A stretch of DNA of 64,000 bases from NCBI GenBank assembly GCA_035293985.1, contig DATGLS010000040.1, positions 62,001 through 126,000 of the forward strand, written 5' to 3'. The notes beneath the pieces were generated by a model. It was given only the letters and a program-made list of their open reading frames with translations, was not told the origin of the DNA and did no database searches. The position numbers were made by a program, and so were the translations under genes. Shown in pieces: positions 24,969 to 32,902 of this stretch; position 1 is the first letter of the stretch; each line of letters starts with the position of its first letter. Source of the stretch: JAVDCA01 sp035293985. GTDB taxonomy: Bacteria; Pseudomonadota; Alphaproteobacteria; Rhizobiales; Xanthobacteraceae.

Positions 24969-25535
24969 ATGACTTCACCTCGTTTCAAGCCGATCGCGCC
25001 CGACCAGATGACGGCGGCGCAGCAGCGGGTCGCGCAAGCGCTCACCCAGGGGCCGCGTGGCGGCGTGCGCGGCCCGTTTCCGGCGCTGCTGCGCATCCCG
25101 GAATTCGCCGATCGCGTGCGCGAGCTCGGTGACTATGTGCGCTTCGAGGGCTCGCTGCCCGCGCCGCTGCGCGAGCTCGCGATCCTGGTGGTGGCGCGCT
25201 TCTGGTCGGCGCAATACGAGTGGTACGCGCATCGCCAGCACGCCGTGAAGGCGGGGCTCGACGCAAGCATCCCGGAAGCGATCGGGCAGGGCAAGCGCCC
25301 ACCGCGGCTCTCGGGCGACGAGACGCTGGTCTACGACCTCTGCACCGAGCTCCTGTACGACCGCGACGTCAGCGACGCGACGTTCGACGCCGCGGTCGGA
25401 CGCTTCGGCGAGACGACCGTGCTCGAGCTCGTCGGCCTCGCGGCCTACTACGGCTTCGTCTCGCTGATCCTGAACGTCAACCGTACGCCGATTCCCGAAG
25501 GCGCGACGCCGCTGGCGCCGCTCGAGCGGCAGTGA
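24969..25535 (+). CDS. Carboxymuconolactone decarboxylase-family protein
   Basis: A 188-residue protein of the AhpD/CMD fold. The core ELAILVVARFWSAQYEWYAH is followed by AVKAGL, which matches the CMD pattern in which Glu and His lie in a YEWxxH motif. The CxxC pair of AhpD peroxidases is absent, so it is closer to gamma-carboxymuconolactone decarboxylase-like enzymes than to AhpD. The start at 24969 is a modest choice: GGACGAG precedes it, and residues before it look non-conserved. Neighbours give no pathway. Confidence 0.82.
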   Translation: MTSPRFKPIAPDQMTAAQQRVAQALTQGPRGGVRGPFPALLRIPEFADRVRELGDYVRFEGSLPAPLRELAILVVARFWSAQYEWYAHRQHAVKAGLDASIPEAIGQGKRPPRLSGDETLVYDLCTELLYDRDVSDATFDAAVGRFGETTVLELVGLAAYYGFVSLILNVNRTPIPEGATPLAPLERQ

Positions 25536-25571
25536 TGTTCGCGGCGCCCGCCGGCGCCGCGTCTCTCGGAC

Positions 25572-25880
25572 TCAGTGGTGGCGGTGATAGTGGTGATAGA
25601 TGCGATGGCGCGTATAGGTGCGCCCGTGCGTCGTATGGCGGCCGCCCACCACGAAGCCGCGGCATGCCGGGCTGAGACGAGCTGCATTGCGGCGCAGGCA
25701 CGCGCCGACCTTGGCGCGATCCGGGATGAACTCGCCGCACAGGCTCTGGGCGTCGCCCGTGCAGGCCTGCTCGGGGGTCATTTCCTGGGCGGGCGCCAAC
25801 GAGGTCAGCCCGAGGCCGATCATCAATCCGGCCGTCGCCAATGACACTGCGAAAAAACGGTTCAAACCAATTCTCTTCAT
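25572..25880 (-). CDS. Small exported protein with one cysteine-rich repeat and a His-rich tail
   Basis: A 102-residue protein. A signal peptide (LATAGLMIGLGLTSLAPAQ) is followed by one GLG1-type cysteine-rich repeat with Cys spacing as in ACTGDAQSLC, GACLRR and SPACRGF, then a tail rich in His, Arg and Tyr (RIYHHYHRHH). Function unknown; four Cys in a compact repeat suggest two disulfides in the periplasm, and the tail could bind metal. The start at 25880 follows from the signal peptide. It is a single-repeat relative of the two-repeat protein 217 bases away on the same strand. Confidence 0.72.
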   Translation of the reverse strand: MKRIGLNRFFAVSLATAGLMIGLGLTSLAPAQEMTPEQACTGDAQSLCGEFIPDRAKVGACLRRNAARLSPACRGFVVGGRHTTHGRTYTRHRIYHHYHRHH

Positions 25881-26096
25881 GTCGTCCCTCGTTCTTGGCT
25901 GGTAGGGGGCTCTGCCCGTCAGGTCGGGCAGAAAAATGGCACAAATGGACGGGGCGGTCCGCAACCTGTCCCACGCGTCGTTAATGGAAACGGGCGGGGG
26001 GCCGTCGGGTTGCACCGAAATCGCCGGGGAAATCGCGGGAGCCTCCGGCGCCCGCGCCAGGCACCGCTTTAAGTCATTGACTGATCTTCTTGTTTT

Positions 26097-26540
26097 TCAC
26101 TTCTTCTTTTTGACCGGCGGCTTGCGGGTCGATTGCGCTGGCGCCGGTGCGAGAGTAGCCGCGAAGGCCTGAGCGCAGTCGGCCTCGAGGTTGCCGGCGT
26201 CGAGATTGCGTTTGAGGCAGGCTACCACGCTCGGGATCACCACGAGGTAGTCCTTGCACGAGCTCTGCACATCCGCCTTGCACTGCTTCGGCGTCGAGAA
26301 GACCTCGGTGCACGCCGGACTGAGGTTTCCGTTCGCCTTCTCGCGCGTGAGGCAGGCGACGATCTCGTCCACGTCGTTCCCATATTGGCTGCACAGCCGC
26401 TGCACGTCGGGCGTGCAGGCCCGGCGCTGCTTGGTGTCGATGTCGCGGACGTAGCGGTCGTCGCTCTGCGCCGACGCCGCAAACGAGCACAACGACAGCA
26501 CTCCCGCGAGGCAGAGCGCGGTTGCCAGATTCGGTCGCAT
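26097..26540 (-). CDS. Exported protein with two tandem cysteine-rich repeats
   Basis: A 147-residue protein. A signal peptide (LCLAGVLSLCSFAASAQ) precedes two similar repeats of about 38 residues: RACTPDVQRLCSQYG..ACLTREKANGNLSPACTEVF and QCKADVQSSC..ACLKRNLDAGNLEADCAQAF. Each has four Cys with the same spacing, as in the GLG1-type cysteine-rich repeat. The C terminus is Pro/Lys-rich (KPPVKKKK). Role unknown; probably a periplasmic disulfide-stabilised protein. The neighbour at 25572-25880 carries one repeat of the same type, so the pair probably arose by duplication. Confidence 0.75.
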   Translation of the reverse strand: MRPNLATALCLAGVLSLCSFAASAQSDDRYVRDIDTKQRRACTPDVQRLCSQYGNDVDEIVACLTREKANGNLSPACTEVFSTPKQCKADVQSSCKDYLVVIPSVVACLKRNLDAGNLEADCAQAFAATLAPAPAQSTRKPPVKKKK

Positions 26541-26679
26541 GATAATGCCATTCCCCTATGGTCTCGCGCGGCGGCCATTACCGGCAGGCGGGGCCAAGCC
26601 CGGACGACATCATCCTACGACGGATCGCGGCGGGTCGCTACGAGGAATTGCTGCGGCAATTGTGGCGGAGCTCTCGCCG

Positions 26680-27972
26680 TCAATACCGGTTGGCGATCGG
26701 CAGCTCCTCGGCCGGGAACAGGGTGATCACGCGGCAGCCCTTGTCGGTGACCACGACCTCTTCCTCGATGCGGGCGGCCGAGTAGCCGTCCTTCGCCGGG
26801 CAGTAGGTCTCGAGCGCGAACACCATGCCTTCCTTGATCTCGGTCGGGTGCGTCATCGAGATCACGCGGGAGATGATCGGGCGCTCGTGCAGCGCCAAAC
26901 CGAGGCCGTGGCCGAACTGCAGCCCGAAGGCAGACATCTCGTCCGGGAAGCCGAACTCTTCCGCCTTCGGCCACACGCTGCACACCTTGTCGGTGGAGAC
27001 GCCCGGCTTGATCAGCGCGATCGCGTTGTCGAGCCACTCGCGCGCCTTCTTGTAGGCATCGTGCTGCACGCTCGTCGCGCGGCCGACGTTGAACGTGCGA
27101 TAGTAGCAGGTGCGATAGCCCATGAACGCCTGCAGGATGTCGAAGAACGCCTGGTCGCCCGGCCGCAGCATGCGGTCGGTGAAGTTGTGCGGATGCGGGT
27201 TGCAGCGCTCGCCCGAGATGGCGTTGATCGCCTCCACGTCGTCGGAGCCGTTCTGGTAGAGGAACTGGTTGACGTTGGCGACGATGTCGTTCTCGCGCAC
27301 GCCCGGCTTGAGCTGCTCGTGGATCAGGTGATAGGCGCCGTCCACCATGGCGGCGGCGCGATTCAGGAGCGCGATCTCGTCGGCCGACTTGATCTCGCGC
27401 GCTTCCAGCATCACCTGCTGGCCGTCGACGACCTTGAGCCCGGCCTTCTGCAGCTCGAACATCATCGGCGGCTCGATGATGTCGACGCCGACCGGCATGT
27501 CGCCGACGCCGGCCTCGCGGATCAGCGACGCGATCTCCTCGGCGTGGCGCTTCATCAGGCCGAACGCCGGATTGACGGTGCCGCGCATCCCGATCAGGCC
27601 CGCCTTGCAGTTCTCCGGCGCGAGCCATGGCGTGTAGAGCTTGTGATGCACCGCGGCCGAGCCGAAGTCCCACAGGATCGGCTCGCCGGTGCGGGTGAGC
27701 AGCGTCCAGCGGCAGAGCTTGTCGCGCTCCCACTCGCCGATCTTCGTCGACGTGATGTAGCGGATGTTGTTGACGTCGAAGACCAGGAGCGCGCCGAGCT
27801 CGGAGCTCTCCAGCGCCTTCTTCACCCGCGACAGCCGATAGCGGTGCAGCCGGCGATAATCGACGCGCTCCTCGAAATCGACGCCCATGGTGCCGAGCGC
27901 CGGCAGCGCGCGGCCCCAGTTGAAGCGCGGGTTGATGTCCTCGGCGCGGATTTCGCGAGCGCGGGTGTCCAT
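26680..27972 (-). CDS. M24 (creatinase/aminopeptidase-fold) hydrolase with an altered metal ligand
   Basis: A 430-residue protein of the pita-bread fold. The N-terminal creatinase-type domain (LGALLVFDVNNIRYITS) is followed by the M24 catalytic domain. The metal-ligand order is Asp278 (FFDILQAF), then GYRTCYYRTF where a second Asp is expected, His in FGHGLGLALHE, Glu in VFALETYC and Glu in RIEEEVVV. The second ligand Asp is replaced by Cys289. GAGGAGA precedes the start at 27972. The family includes Xaa-Pro peptidases, creatinase, ectoine hydrolase and the DMSP lyase DddP, so annotation as a peptidase would be unsafe. It lies beyond a repeat from the glyoxylate aminotransferase gene on the same strand, which suggests a degradative pathway that yields glyoxylate or an amino acid. 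Confidence 0.82.
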   Translation of the reverse strand: MDTRAREIRAEDINPRFNWGRALPALGTMGVDFEERVDYRRLHRYRLSRVKKALESSELGALLVFDVNNIRYITSTKIGEWERDKLCRWTLLTRTGEPILWDFGSAAVHHKLYTPWLAPENCKAGLIGMRGTVNPAFGLMKRHAEEIASLIREAGVGDMPVGVDIIEPPMMFELQKAGLKVVDGQQVMLEAREIKSADEIALLNRAAAMVDGAYHLIHEQLKPGVRENDIVANVNQFLYQNGSDDVEAINAISGERCNPHPHNFTDRMLRPGDQAFFDILQAFMGYRTCYYRTFNVGRATSVQHDAYKKAREWLDNAIALIKPGVSTDKVCSVWPKAEEFGFPDEMSAFGLQFGHGLGLALHERPIISRVISMTHPTEIKEGMVFALETYCPAKDGYSAARIEEEVVVTDKGCRVITLFPAEELPIANRY

Positions 27973-28005
27973 GGGACGTCTCCTCAATACGGCACTGCCG
28001 TTGGT

Positions 28006-28121
28006 CTTCCTCCCCCGCACTTGCGGGGGAGGGGCCGCCGCTTGCTCAGGCGCGGACGACCTGCCCCCTCCTGGCGCGCCTTCGGCGCGTATTCCTTCCC
28101 CGCAAGTGCGGGGAGGGAAGG
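28006..28121. repeat. GC-rich palindromic repeat (family B), copy 2
   Basis: Two hairpins: CTCCCCCGCACTTGCGGGGGAG at the left and CCTTCCCCGCAAGTGCGGGGAGG at the right, joined by GACCTGCCCCCTCCTGGCGC. It lies between the aminotransferase stop and the M24 start, and would form strong RNA structure if the two genes are co-transcribed. The joining part closely matches the insert found inside the dehydrogenase gene at 31763-31920. Confidence 0.8.
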
Positions 28122-28128
28122 AAGTAGG

Positions 28129-29334
28129 CTACTCCGCCGCTGCCCGCGCCGGCGAGGCCGCCGACACGAGATAATCCATCGCGGCCTGCACGCCGCCCTT
28201 CTTGTGCGGGACGCCGGCGAGCGACAGCGCCATCTCGGTGCCGGCGAGCGCGCCCATCATCATCAGCTCGTTGACGTCGCCGAGATGGCCGATGCGGAAC
28301 ATCTTGCCCGCGAAGGGCCCGAAGCTCGCCCCGTACGAGATGTTGAAGTGATCGAGCGCGAGCGCCCGGAACGCGTCGCCGTCGTGGCCCTCCGGCATGA
28401 TCACCGCCGTGATCGTCGGCGAATAATACTTCGGGTCCCGGCACACGGTCTCGAGACCCCACGCCTTGATGGCGCGCCGCGTCGCCTCGGCGAGGCGATG
28501 ATGGCGCGCGAACACGTTGTCGAGGCCTTCCTCGTGCAGCATGTCGATTGCGACGTCGAGGCCCTGCAGCATCTGCGTCGCCGGCGTGTAGGGGAAGAAG
28601 CCCTGCTTGTTCATGGTGAGCATGTCGTCCCACGCCCAGAACGACTTGGTGAGCTTCGAGGTCTTCGACGCCGCCAGCGCCTTGTCGCTGATCGCATTGA
28701 ACGACATGCCGGGCGGCAGCATCAGGCCTTTCTGCGCGCCGCCGACCGTGACGTCGACGCCCCACTCGTCGTGGCGATAATCGGTCGAGGCGAGCGACGA
28801 GATGGTGTCGACCATGAACAGGGCCGGATGGCCGGCGCGGTCGATCGCCTTGCGGATCTCGGCGATCGGGGAGAGGCAGCCGGTCGCGGTCTCGTTGTGC
28901 AGCACGCATACCGCCTTGATCTCGTGCTTCTTGTCCTCCTTCAGCCGCGCCTCGATCACGGCCGGATCGGCGCCGATGCGCCAGTCGGTCTTGATGAACT
29001 CCGGCACCAGCCCGAGCTTGATCGCCATGTTCTTCCACTGGGTGGCGAATTGCCCGGTCTCGACCATCAGCACCTTGTCGCCGGGCGACAGCGTATTGAC
29101 CAGCGAGGCCTCCCAGGCGCCCGTGCCCGTCGCGGTGTAGATGATCACCGGGTTGGTGGTCTTGAAGATTGTCTTGATGCCGTCGAGGCAGCGCTTGGCG
29201 AGCTTGGCGAACTCCGGACCCCGGTGGTCGATGATCGGGGTGTCCATGGCGCGCAGGATGCGGTCGGGCAGCGGCGTCGGCCCGGGAATGTGCAGGAAAT
29301 GCCGCCCGGGGATGCGCGATGAGTTCTTCGACAT
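28129..29334 (-). CDS. Class V aminotransferase, alanine/serine/aspartate:glyoxylate type
   Basis: A 401-residue PLP enzyme. HIPGPTPLPDRILRAMD is the N-terminal signature of serine- and alanine-glyoxylate aminotransferases; STGTGAWE-like ATGTGAWEASL binds phosphate, HNETATG is the substrate loop, FMVDTISS holds the PLP-ring Asp and VGGAQKGLMLPPG has the Schiff-base Lys. The C terminus FRIGHLGDVNELMMMGAL is typical of the family. Such enzymes make glycine from glyoxylate using Ala, Ser or Asp as donor. GAAGGAA precedes the start at 29334. It is divergent from the FAD/Fe-S hydroxyacid dehydrogenase, a natural source of glyoxylate if the substrate there is glycolate. Confidence 0.9.
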   Translation of the reverse strand: MSKNSSRIPGRHFLHIPGPTPLPDRILRAMDTPIIDHRGPEFAKLAKRCLDGIKTIFKTTNPVIIYTATGTGAWEASLVNTLSPGDKVLMVETGQFATQWKNMAIKLGLVPEFIKTDWRIGADPAVIEARLKEDKKHEIKAVCVLHNETATGCLSPIAEIRKAIDRAGHPALFMVDTISSLASTDYRHDEWGVDVTVGGAQKGLMLPPGMSFNAISDKALAASKTSKLTKSFWAWDDMLTMNKQGFFPYTPATQMLQGLDVAIDMLHEEGLDNVFARHHRLAEATRRAIKAWGLETVCRDPKYYSPTITAVIMPEGHDGDAFRALALDHFNISYGASFGPFAGKMFRIGHLGDVNELMMMGALAGTEMALSLAGVPHKKGGVQAAMDYLVSAASPARAAAE

Positions 29335-29592
29335 GATTTTCCTTCGATTCTTCTCTTGTCTGTATTGGCAAGGCGGCCGGAAGGAGCGGCTGAGAGGGGG
29401 ATTCGGCCTGCGGCCCGGCGGCTTGCCGCCATGAATGGCGAATGCGAAGGTCAGTTTCAAGCCCGTTCACGCAGGGCTCCTGCCCATCGGATGAAGTCGG
29501 TAAAAGCCTGCCCCATGAGGCACGTGGGGTAGTTGGCTTTTCGCCCGCCGGGTCGGGCCGGAGAAAGCTGTTCGCCGAGAGGAAATTGACGT

Positions 29593-32500
29593 ATGGCCGA
29601 TATCGTGATGCCGGGGCTGGAGCGGCGGCTCAAGGCCGAGGTCGCCGGCGACGTCGGCTTCGATCGCTTCACCCGCGGCAGGTACGCGACCGACGCCTCC
29701 CACTACCAGATCATGCCTCTCGGGGTCGTCCGGCCGCGCACCATCGCGGATGCCGAGCGCGCGATCGCGCTCGCCCGCGCGGAGCGCGTCACCGTGCTCC
29801 CGCGCGGGGGCGGCACCTCCCAGTGCGGCCAGACCGTCAACCAGTCGCTGGTGATCGACTGCTCGAAATATCTCAACCGCGTGCTCGACCTCGACGTCGC
29901 CGGCCGCCGCTGCGTGGTCGAGCCCGGCATCGTGCTCGACGACCTCAACCGCCGGCTCAAACCGCACGGTCTGTGGTTTCCGGTCGACATCTCCACCGCC
30001 TCGCGCGCCACCATCGGCGGCATGACGGCGAACAATTCCTGCGGCGCGCGCTCGCTGCGCTACGGCAACACGCGCGAGAATGTGCTCGCGATCGATGCCT
30101 TCCTCGCCGACGGGACAAGAGCGCATTTCGGGCCGGCCGCGCGCGACCTCTCCGATGTCGCGCCGGCACTGCGCCCGCTCGCCGCCGATCTGCTCGCGCT
30201 CGGCGCCCGTGAGGCGGAGGAGGTGCAGGCGCGCTTCCCGCAGGTCCAGCGCCGCGTCGGCGGCTACAATCTCGATGCGCTGCTGCCCGGGCGCAACGAC
30301 CTCAACCTCGCCCACATCCTGGTCGGCTCGGAAGGCACGCTCGGCTTCTCCACCCAGATCGAGCTCAAGCTCTCGCCCCTGCTCGGGCGCCGCGCGGTCG
30401 GCGCGTGCCACTTCGGCCGCTTCCACGACGCCATGGATGCGGCCCAGCACATCGTCAAGCTCGCGCCGATCGCGGTCGAGCTGGTCGACCGGACGATGAT
30501 CGCGCTTGCCCGCGACATCGCGATCTTTCGCCCGACCCTGGAGCAGTTCGTGCGCGGCGATCCCGACGCGGTGCTGCTGGTCGAGTTCGCCGAGGACGAC
30601 TGGGACGAGAATATGCGCCGGCTCGAGCAGCTCGGCGCGCTGATGGGCGACCTCGGCTTCGCCTGGGACAAGCCGGGCGCGCAATGCGGCGGCGTCGTCG
30701 AGGTGCTCGAGCCCAAGCTGCAGGCGGCGATCACCGAGCTGCGCACCGCCGGCCTCAACATCATGATGTCGATGAAGGAGGAGGGCAAGCCGGTCTCCTT
30801 CGTCGAGGACTGCGCCGTGCCGCTGGCGCATCTCGCCGACTATACGGCACGGCTCACGCAGGTGTTCGAGAAGCACGGCACGCGCGGCACCTGGTACGCG
30901 CACGCCTCGGTCGGCTGCCTGCACGTGCGCCCGGTGCTCAACCTGCGCCTCGACAAGGACAAGGCGGCGATGCGCGCGATCGCCGAGGAGGCCTTTGCGA
31001 TGGTGCGCGAGTACAAAGGCTCGCACTCGGGCGAGCATGGCGACGGCATCGTGCGCTCCGAGTTCCATGCATTCATGTTCGGCGAGCGCCTGGTGCGCGC
31101 CTTCGAGCAGGTGAAGGACCGCTTCGATCCGGCCGGGCTGTTCAACCCGGGCAAGATCGTGCGCGCGCCCAAGTTCGATGACCGCACGAATTTCCGCTAC
31201 GGCCCCGGCTATCGCGGCGAGCCGATGACCACCGCGCTCGACTGGTCCGCTTATCCGGGCGAGGGCGGCGGCTTCCAGGGCGCGGTCGAGATGTGCAACA
31301 ACAACGGCGCCTGCCGTGCGCTCGCCGGCGGCGTCATGTGCCCATCCTACCGGGTGACGCGCGAGGAGCGCGACGTCACCCGCGGCCGCGCCAACGCGCT
31401 CCGCCTCGCCATCACGGGCCAGCTCGGGCCGGATGCCTTCACGTCGGACGACATGGCCGAGACGCTGAAGCTCTGCGTCTCCTGCAAAGCGTGCCGCCGC
31501 GAATGCCCGACCGGCGTCGACATGGCGCGCATGAAGATCGAGGTGCAGGCCGCGCGGGCGAAGAAATATGGGCTCGGCCTGCACGAGCGGCTGGTGGGCC
31601 ATCTGCCCCGCTATGCGCCGTACGCCGCGAAGGTGCCGTGGCTGATGAATCTGCGGGATATGTTGCCCGGAGCCGCGAAGCTGTCGGAGGCGCTCGCGGG
31701 CTTTTCCTCGCGCCGCACGCTCCCCCGCTGGCGAAGCGACTGGTTCAGGGACTCCGACGTCGCGCCCCCTCCAGCGCATGCGGCGGAGGGCGAGGGGGGT
31801 CTCTCCACGAGTCGGGACGCCGCCGACTTGCCCCCTCCTGGCGCGCGGAGCTCACCATCGGGCACGCCTTCGGCGCGACCCGTTGGCGCGCGTTCCTCCC
31901 TCGCAAGCGGGGGAGGGGAAGAGATCATCCTCTTCGCCGACACCTTCAATCGCTATTTCGAGCGCGAAAACCTCGACGCGGCGCTCACGGTGCTTCGCGC
32001 TGGCGGATATCAGGTCCACATTGCGACTCCGGCCGACGGCTCCTCGCGCCCCCTGTGCTGTGGCCGCACTTTTCTCTCGATCGGGCAAGTCGACGAAGCA
32101 AAGAAAGAAGCCGAGCGCACGCTCGCGGCGCTCGCGCCGCATGTCGCGCGCGGCGTGCCGGTCGTCGGCCTCGAGCCGAGCTGCATCCTCGGCTTCCGCG
32201 ACGAGATACCTGCCCTCATCAACGATGCGGGCGCGCAGGCGGTGGCGCGCCACGCGCTGGCATTCGAAGAGTTTTTGGCGCGCGAAGCGAAGGCCGGCCG
32301 TCTCGCGCTCCCGCTCGCACCGCTGGCAGCGCGCGCTCTCGTGCATGGCCACTGTCACCAGAAATCCTTCGATGCCTTTGCGCCGGTCGAGGCCGTGCTC
32401 AAGCTCGTCCCCGATCTCGAGGTCGAGACCATCGAGTCGAGCTGCTGCGGCATGGCGGGTTCGTTCGGCTATGCGGCCGACACGATCGACACGTCCCTTG

Positions 32501-32670
32501 CCATGGGCGAGCTGTCGCTCCTGCCGACCGTGCGCCAGGCGGCTGCCGAAACGCTGGTCGTCGCCGACGGAACGTCATGCCGCCACCAGATCCACGACGG
32601 CACGGGCCGCGCGGCGGTCCATGTCGCGCGCGTCCTGCAGATGAGTATCGATGCACACCGGAGAACGTGA
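29593..32670 (+). CDS. FAD/Fe-S 2-hydroxyacid dehydrogenase (GlcD-GlcF fusion, YdiJ-like)
   Basis: A 1025-residue cytoplasmic or membrane-associated flavoprotein. Residues about 40-260 are a PCMH-type FAD domain (VLPRGGGTSQCGQTVNQS, GGMTANNSCGARSLRYG), followed by a FAD-oxidase C domain with SHSGEHGDGIVRSEF. An Fe-S section has MCNNNGACR, CPSYRVT and CVSCKACRRECPTGVDMARMK. Two CCG-type cysteine motifs follow, LCCGRTFLS (about 817) and SSCCGMAGSFGY (about 952). This order matches E. coli YdiJ-type and D-lactate/glycolate dehydrogenases that pass electrons to quinone. Residues about 724-776 are low-complexity and encoded by a family B repeat, an apparent in-frame insertion in an interdomain linker. 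Substrate is not certain: glycolate, D-lactate or D-2-hydroxyglutarate. Confidence 0.88.
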   Translation: MADIVMPGLERRLKAEVAGDVGFDRFTRGRYATDASHYQIMPLGVVRPRTIADAERAIALARAERVTVLPRGGGTSQCGQTVNQSLVIDCSKYLNRVLDLDVAGRRCVVEPGIVLDDLNRRLKPHGLWFPVDISTASRATIGGMTANNSCGARSLRYGNTRENVLAIDAFLADGTRAHFGPAARDLSDVAPALRPLAADLLALGAREAEEVQARFPQVQRRVGGYNLDALLPGRNDLNLAHILVGSEGTLGFSTQIELKLSPLLGRRAVGACHFGRFHDAMDAAQHIVKLAPIAVELVDRTMIALARDIAIFRPTLEQFVRGDPDAVLLVEFAEDDWDENMRRLEQLGALMGDLGFAWDKPGAQCGGVVEVLEPKLQAAITELRTAGLNIMMSMKEEGKPVSFVEDCAVPLAHLADYTARLTQVFEKHGTRGTWYAHASVGCLHVRPVLNLRLDKDKAAMRAIAEEAFAMVREYKGSHSGEHGDGIVRSEFHAFMFGERLVRAFEQVKDRFDPAGLFNPGKIVRAPKFDDRTNFRYGPGYRGEPMTTALDWSAYPGEGGGFQGAVEMCNNNGACRALAGGVMCPSYRVTREERDVTRGRANALRLAITGQLGPDAFTSDDMAETLKLCVSCKACRRECPTGVDMARMKIEVQAARAKKYGLGLHERLVGHLPRYAPYAAKVPWLMNLRDMLPGAAKLSEALAGFSSRRTLPRWRSDWFRDSDVAPPPAHAAEGEGGLSTSRDAADLPPPGARSSPSGTPSARPVGARSSLASGGGEEIILFADTFNRYFERENLDAALTVLRAGGYQVHIATPADGSSRPLCCGRTFLSIGQVDEAKKEAERTLAALAPHVARGVPVVGLEPSCILGFRDEIPALINDAGAQAVARHALAFEEFLAREAKAGRLALPLAPLAARALVHGHCHQKSFDAFAPVEAVLKLVPDLEVETIESSCCGMAGSFGYAADTIDTSLAMGELSLLPTVRQAAAETLVVADGTSCRHQIHDGTGRAAVHVARVLQMSIDAHRRT
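31763..31920. repeat. GC-rich palindromic repeat (family B) inside a coding sequence, copy 3
   Basis: GACTTGCCCCCTCCTGGCGC, then CTTCGGCGCG and TCCCTCGCAAGCGGGGGAGG, match the intergenic copy at 28006-28121 in order and spacing style. It lies inside the 29593-32670 gene, is read in frame with no stop, and encodes a Pro/Ser/Ala-rich linker. Its left arm is CCCCCTCCAGCGCATG with CGGCGGAGGGCGAGG. Confidence 0.75.
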
Positions 32671-32902
32671 GGCCGCTGCCGCTGCTGTCGACCTCGCTGG
32701 TCGGCTTCTATGGGTGAGGGTCGATGCGGTGCGGCAAGGTGCAAAATGCCGCGTCCCCTCGGGCTCGGATTCGACTTGCGGCCTCGGCGCAAAGCCGCAA
32801 CATACGCCGGGGCTCGGCGTGCCTGATGGCTGACGCCGGGAAATCGCGAATATCCAGACTTCGCCAATAGCGAAAATAATCTGCTCAGGGAGCCAACGAA
32901 TC

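Noticed and set aside
26680..27972. Naming the M24 protein as DMSP lyase DddP
   Set aside because: General fold similarity only. A metal-ligand position differs and no DMSP pathway genes are nearby.
26539..29322. A 927-codon plus-strand frame across the M24 and aminotransferase genes
   Set aside because: It crosses two well-supported minus-strand genes and their intergenic repeat, and the product has the Arg/His/Asp-rich composition of a shadow frame.
29467..31779. A 770-codon open frame on the minus strand opposite the FAD/Fe-S dehydrogenase gene
   Set aside because: It is the antisense of a clear flavoprotein gene; in GC-rich DNA such frames stay open by codon bias. Its product is Arg/Ala/His-rich with no motif.
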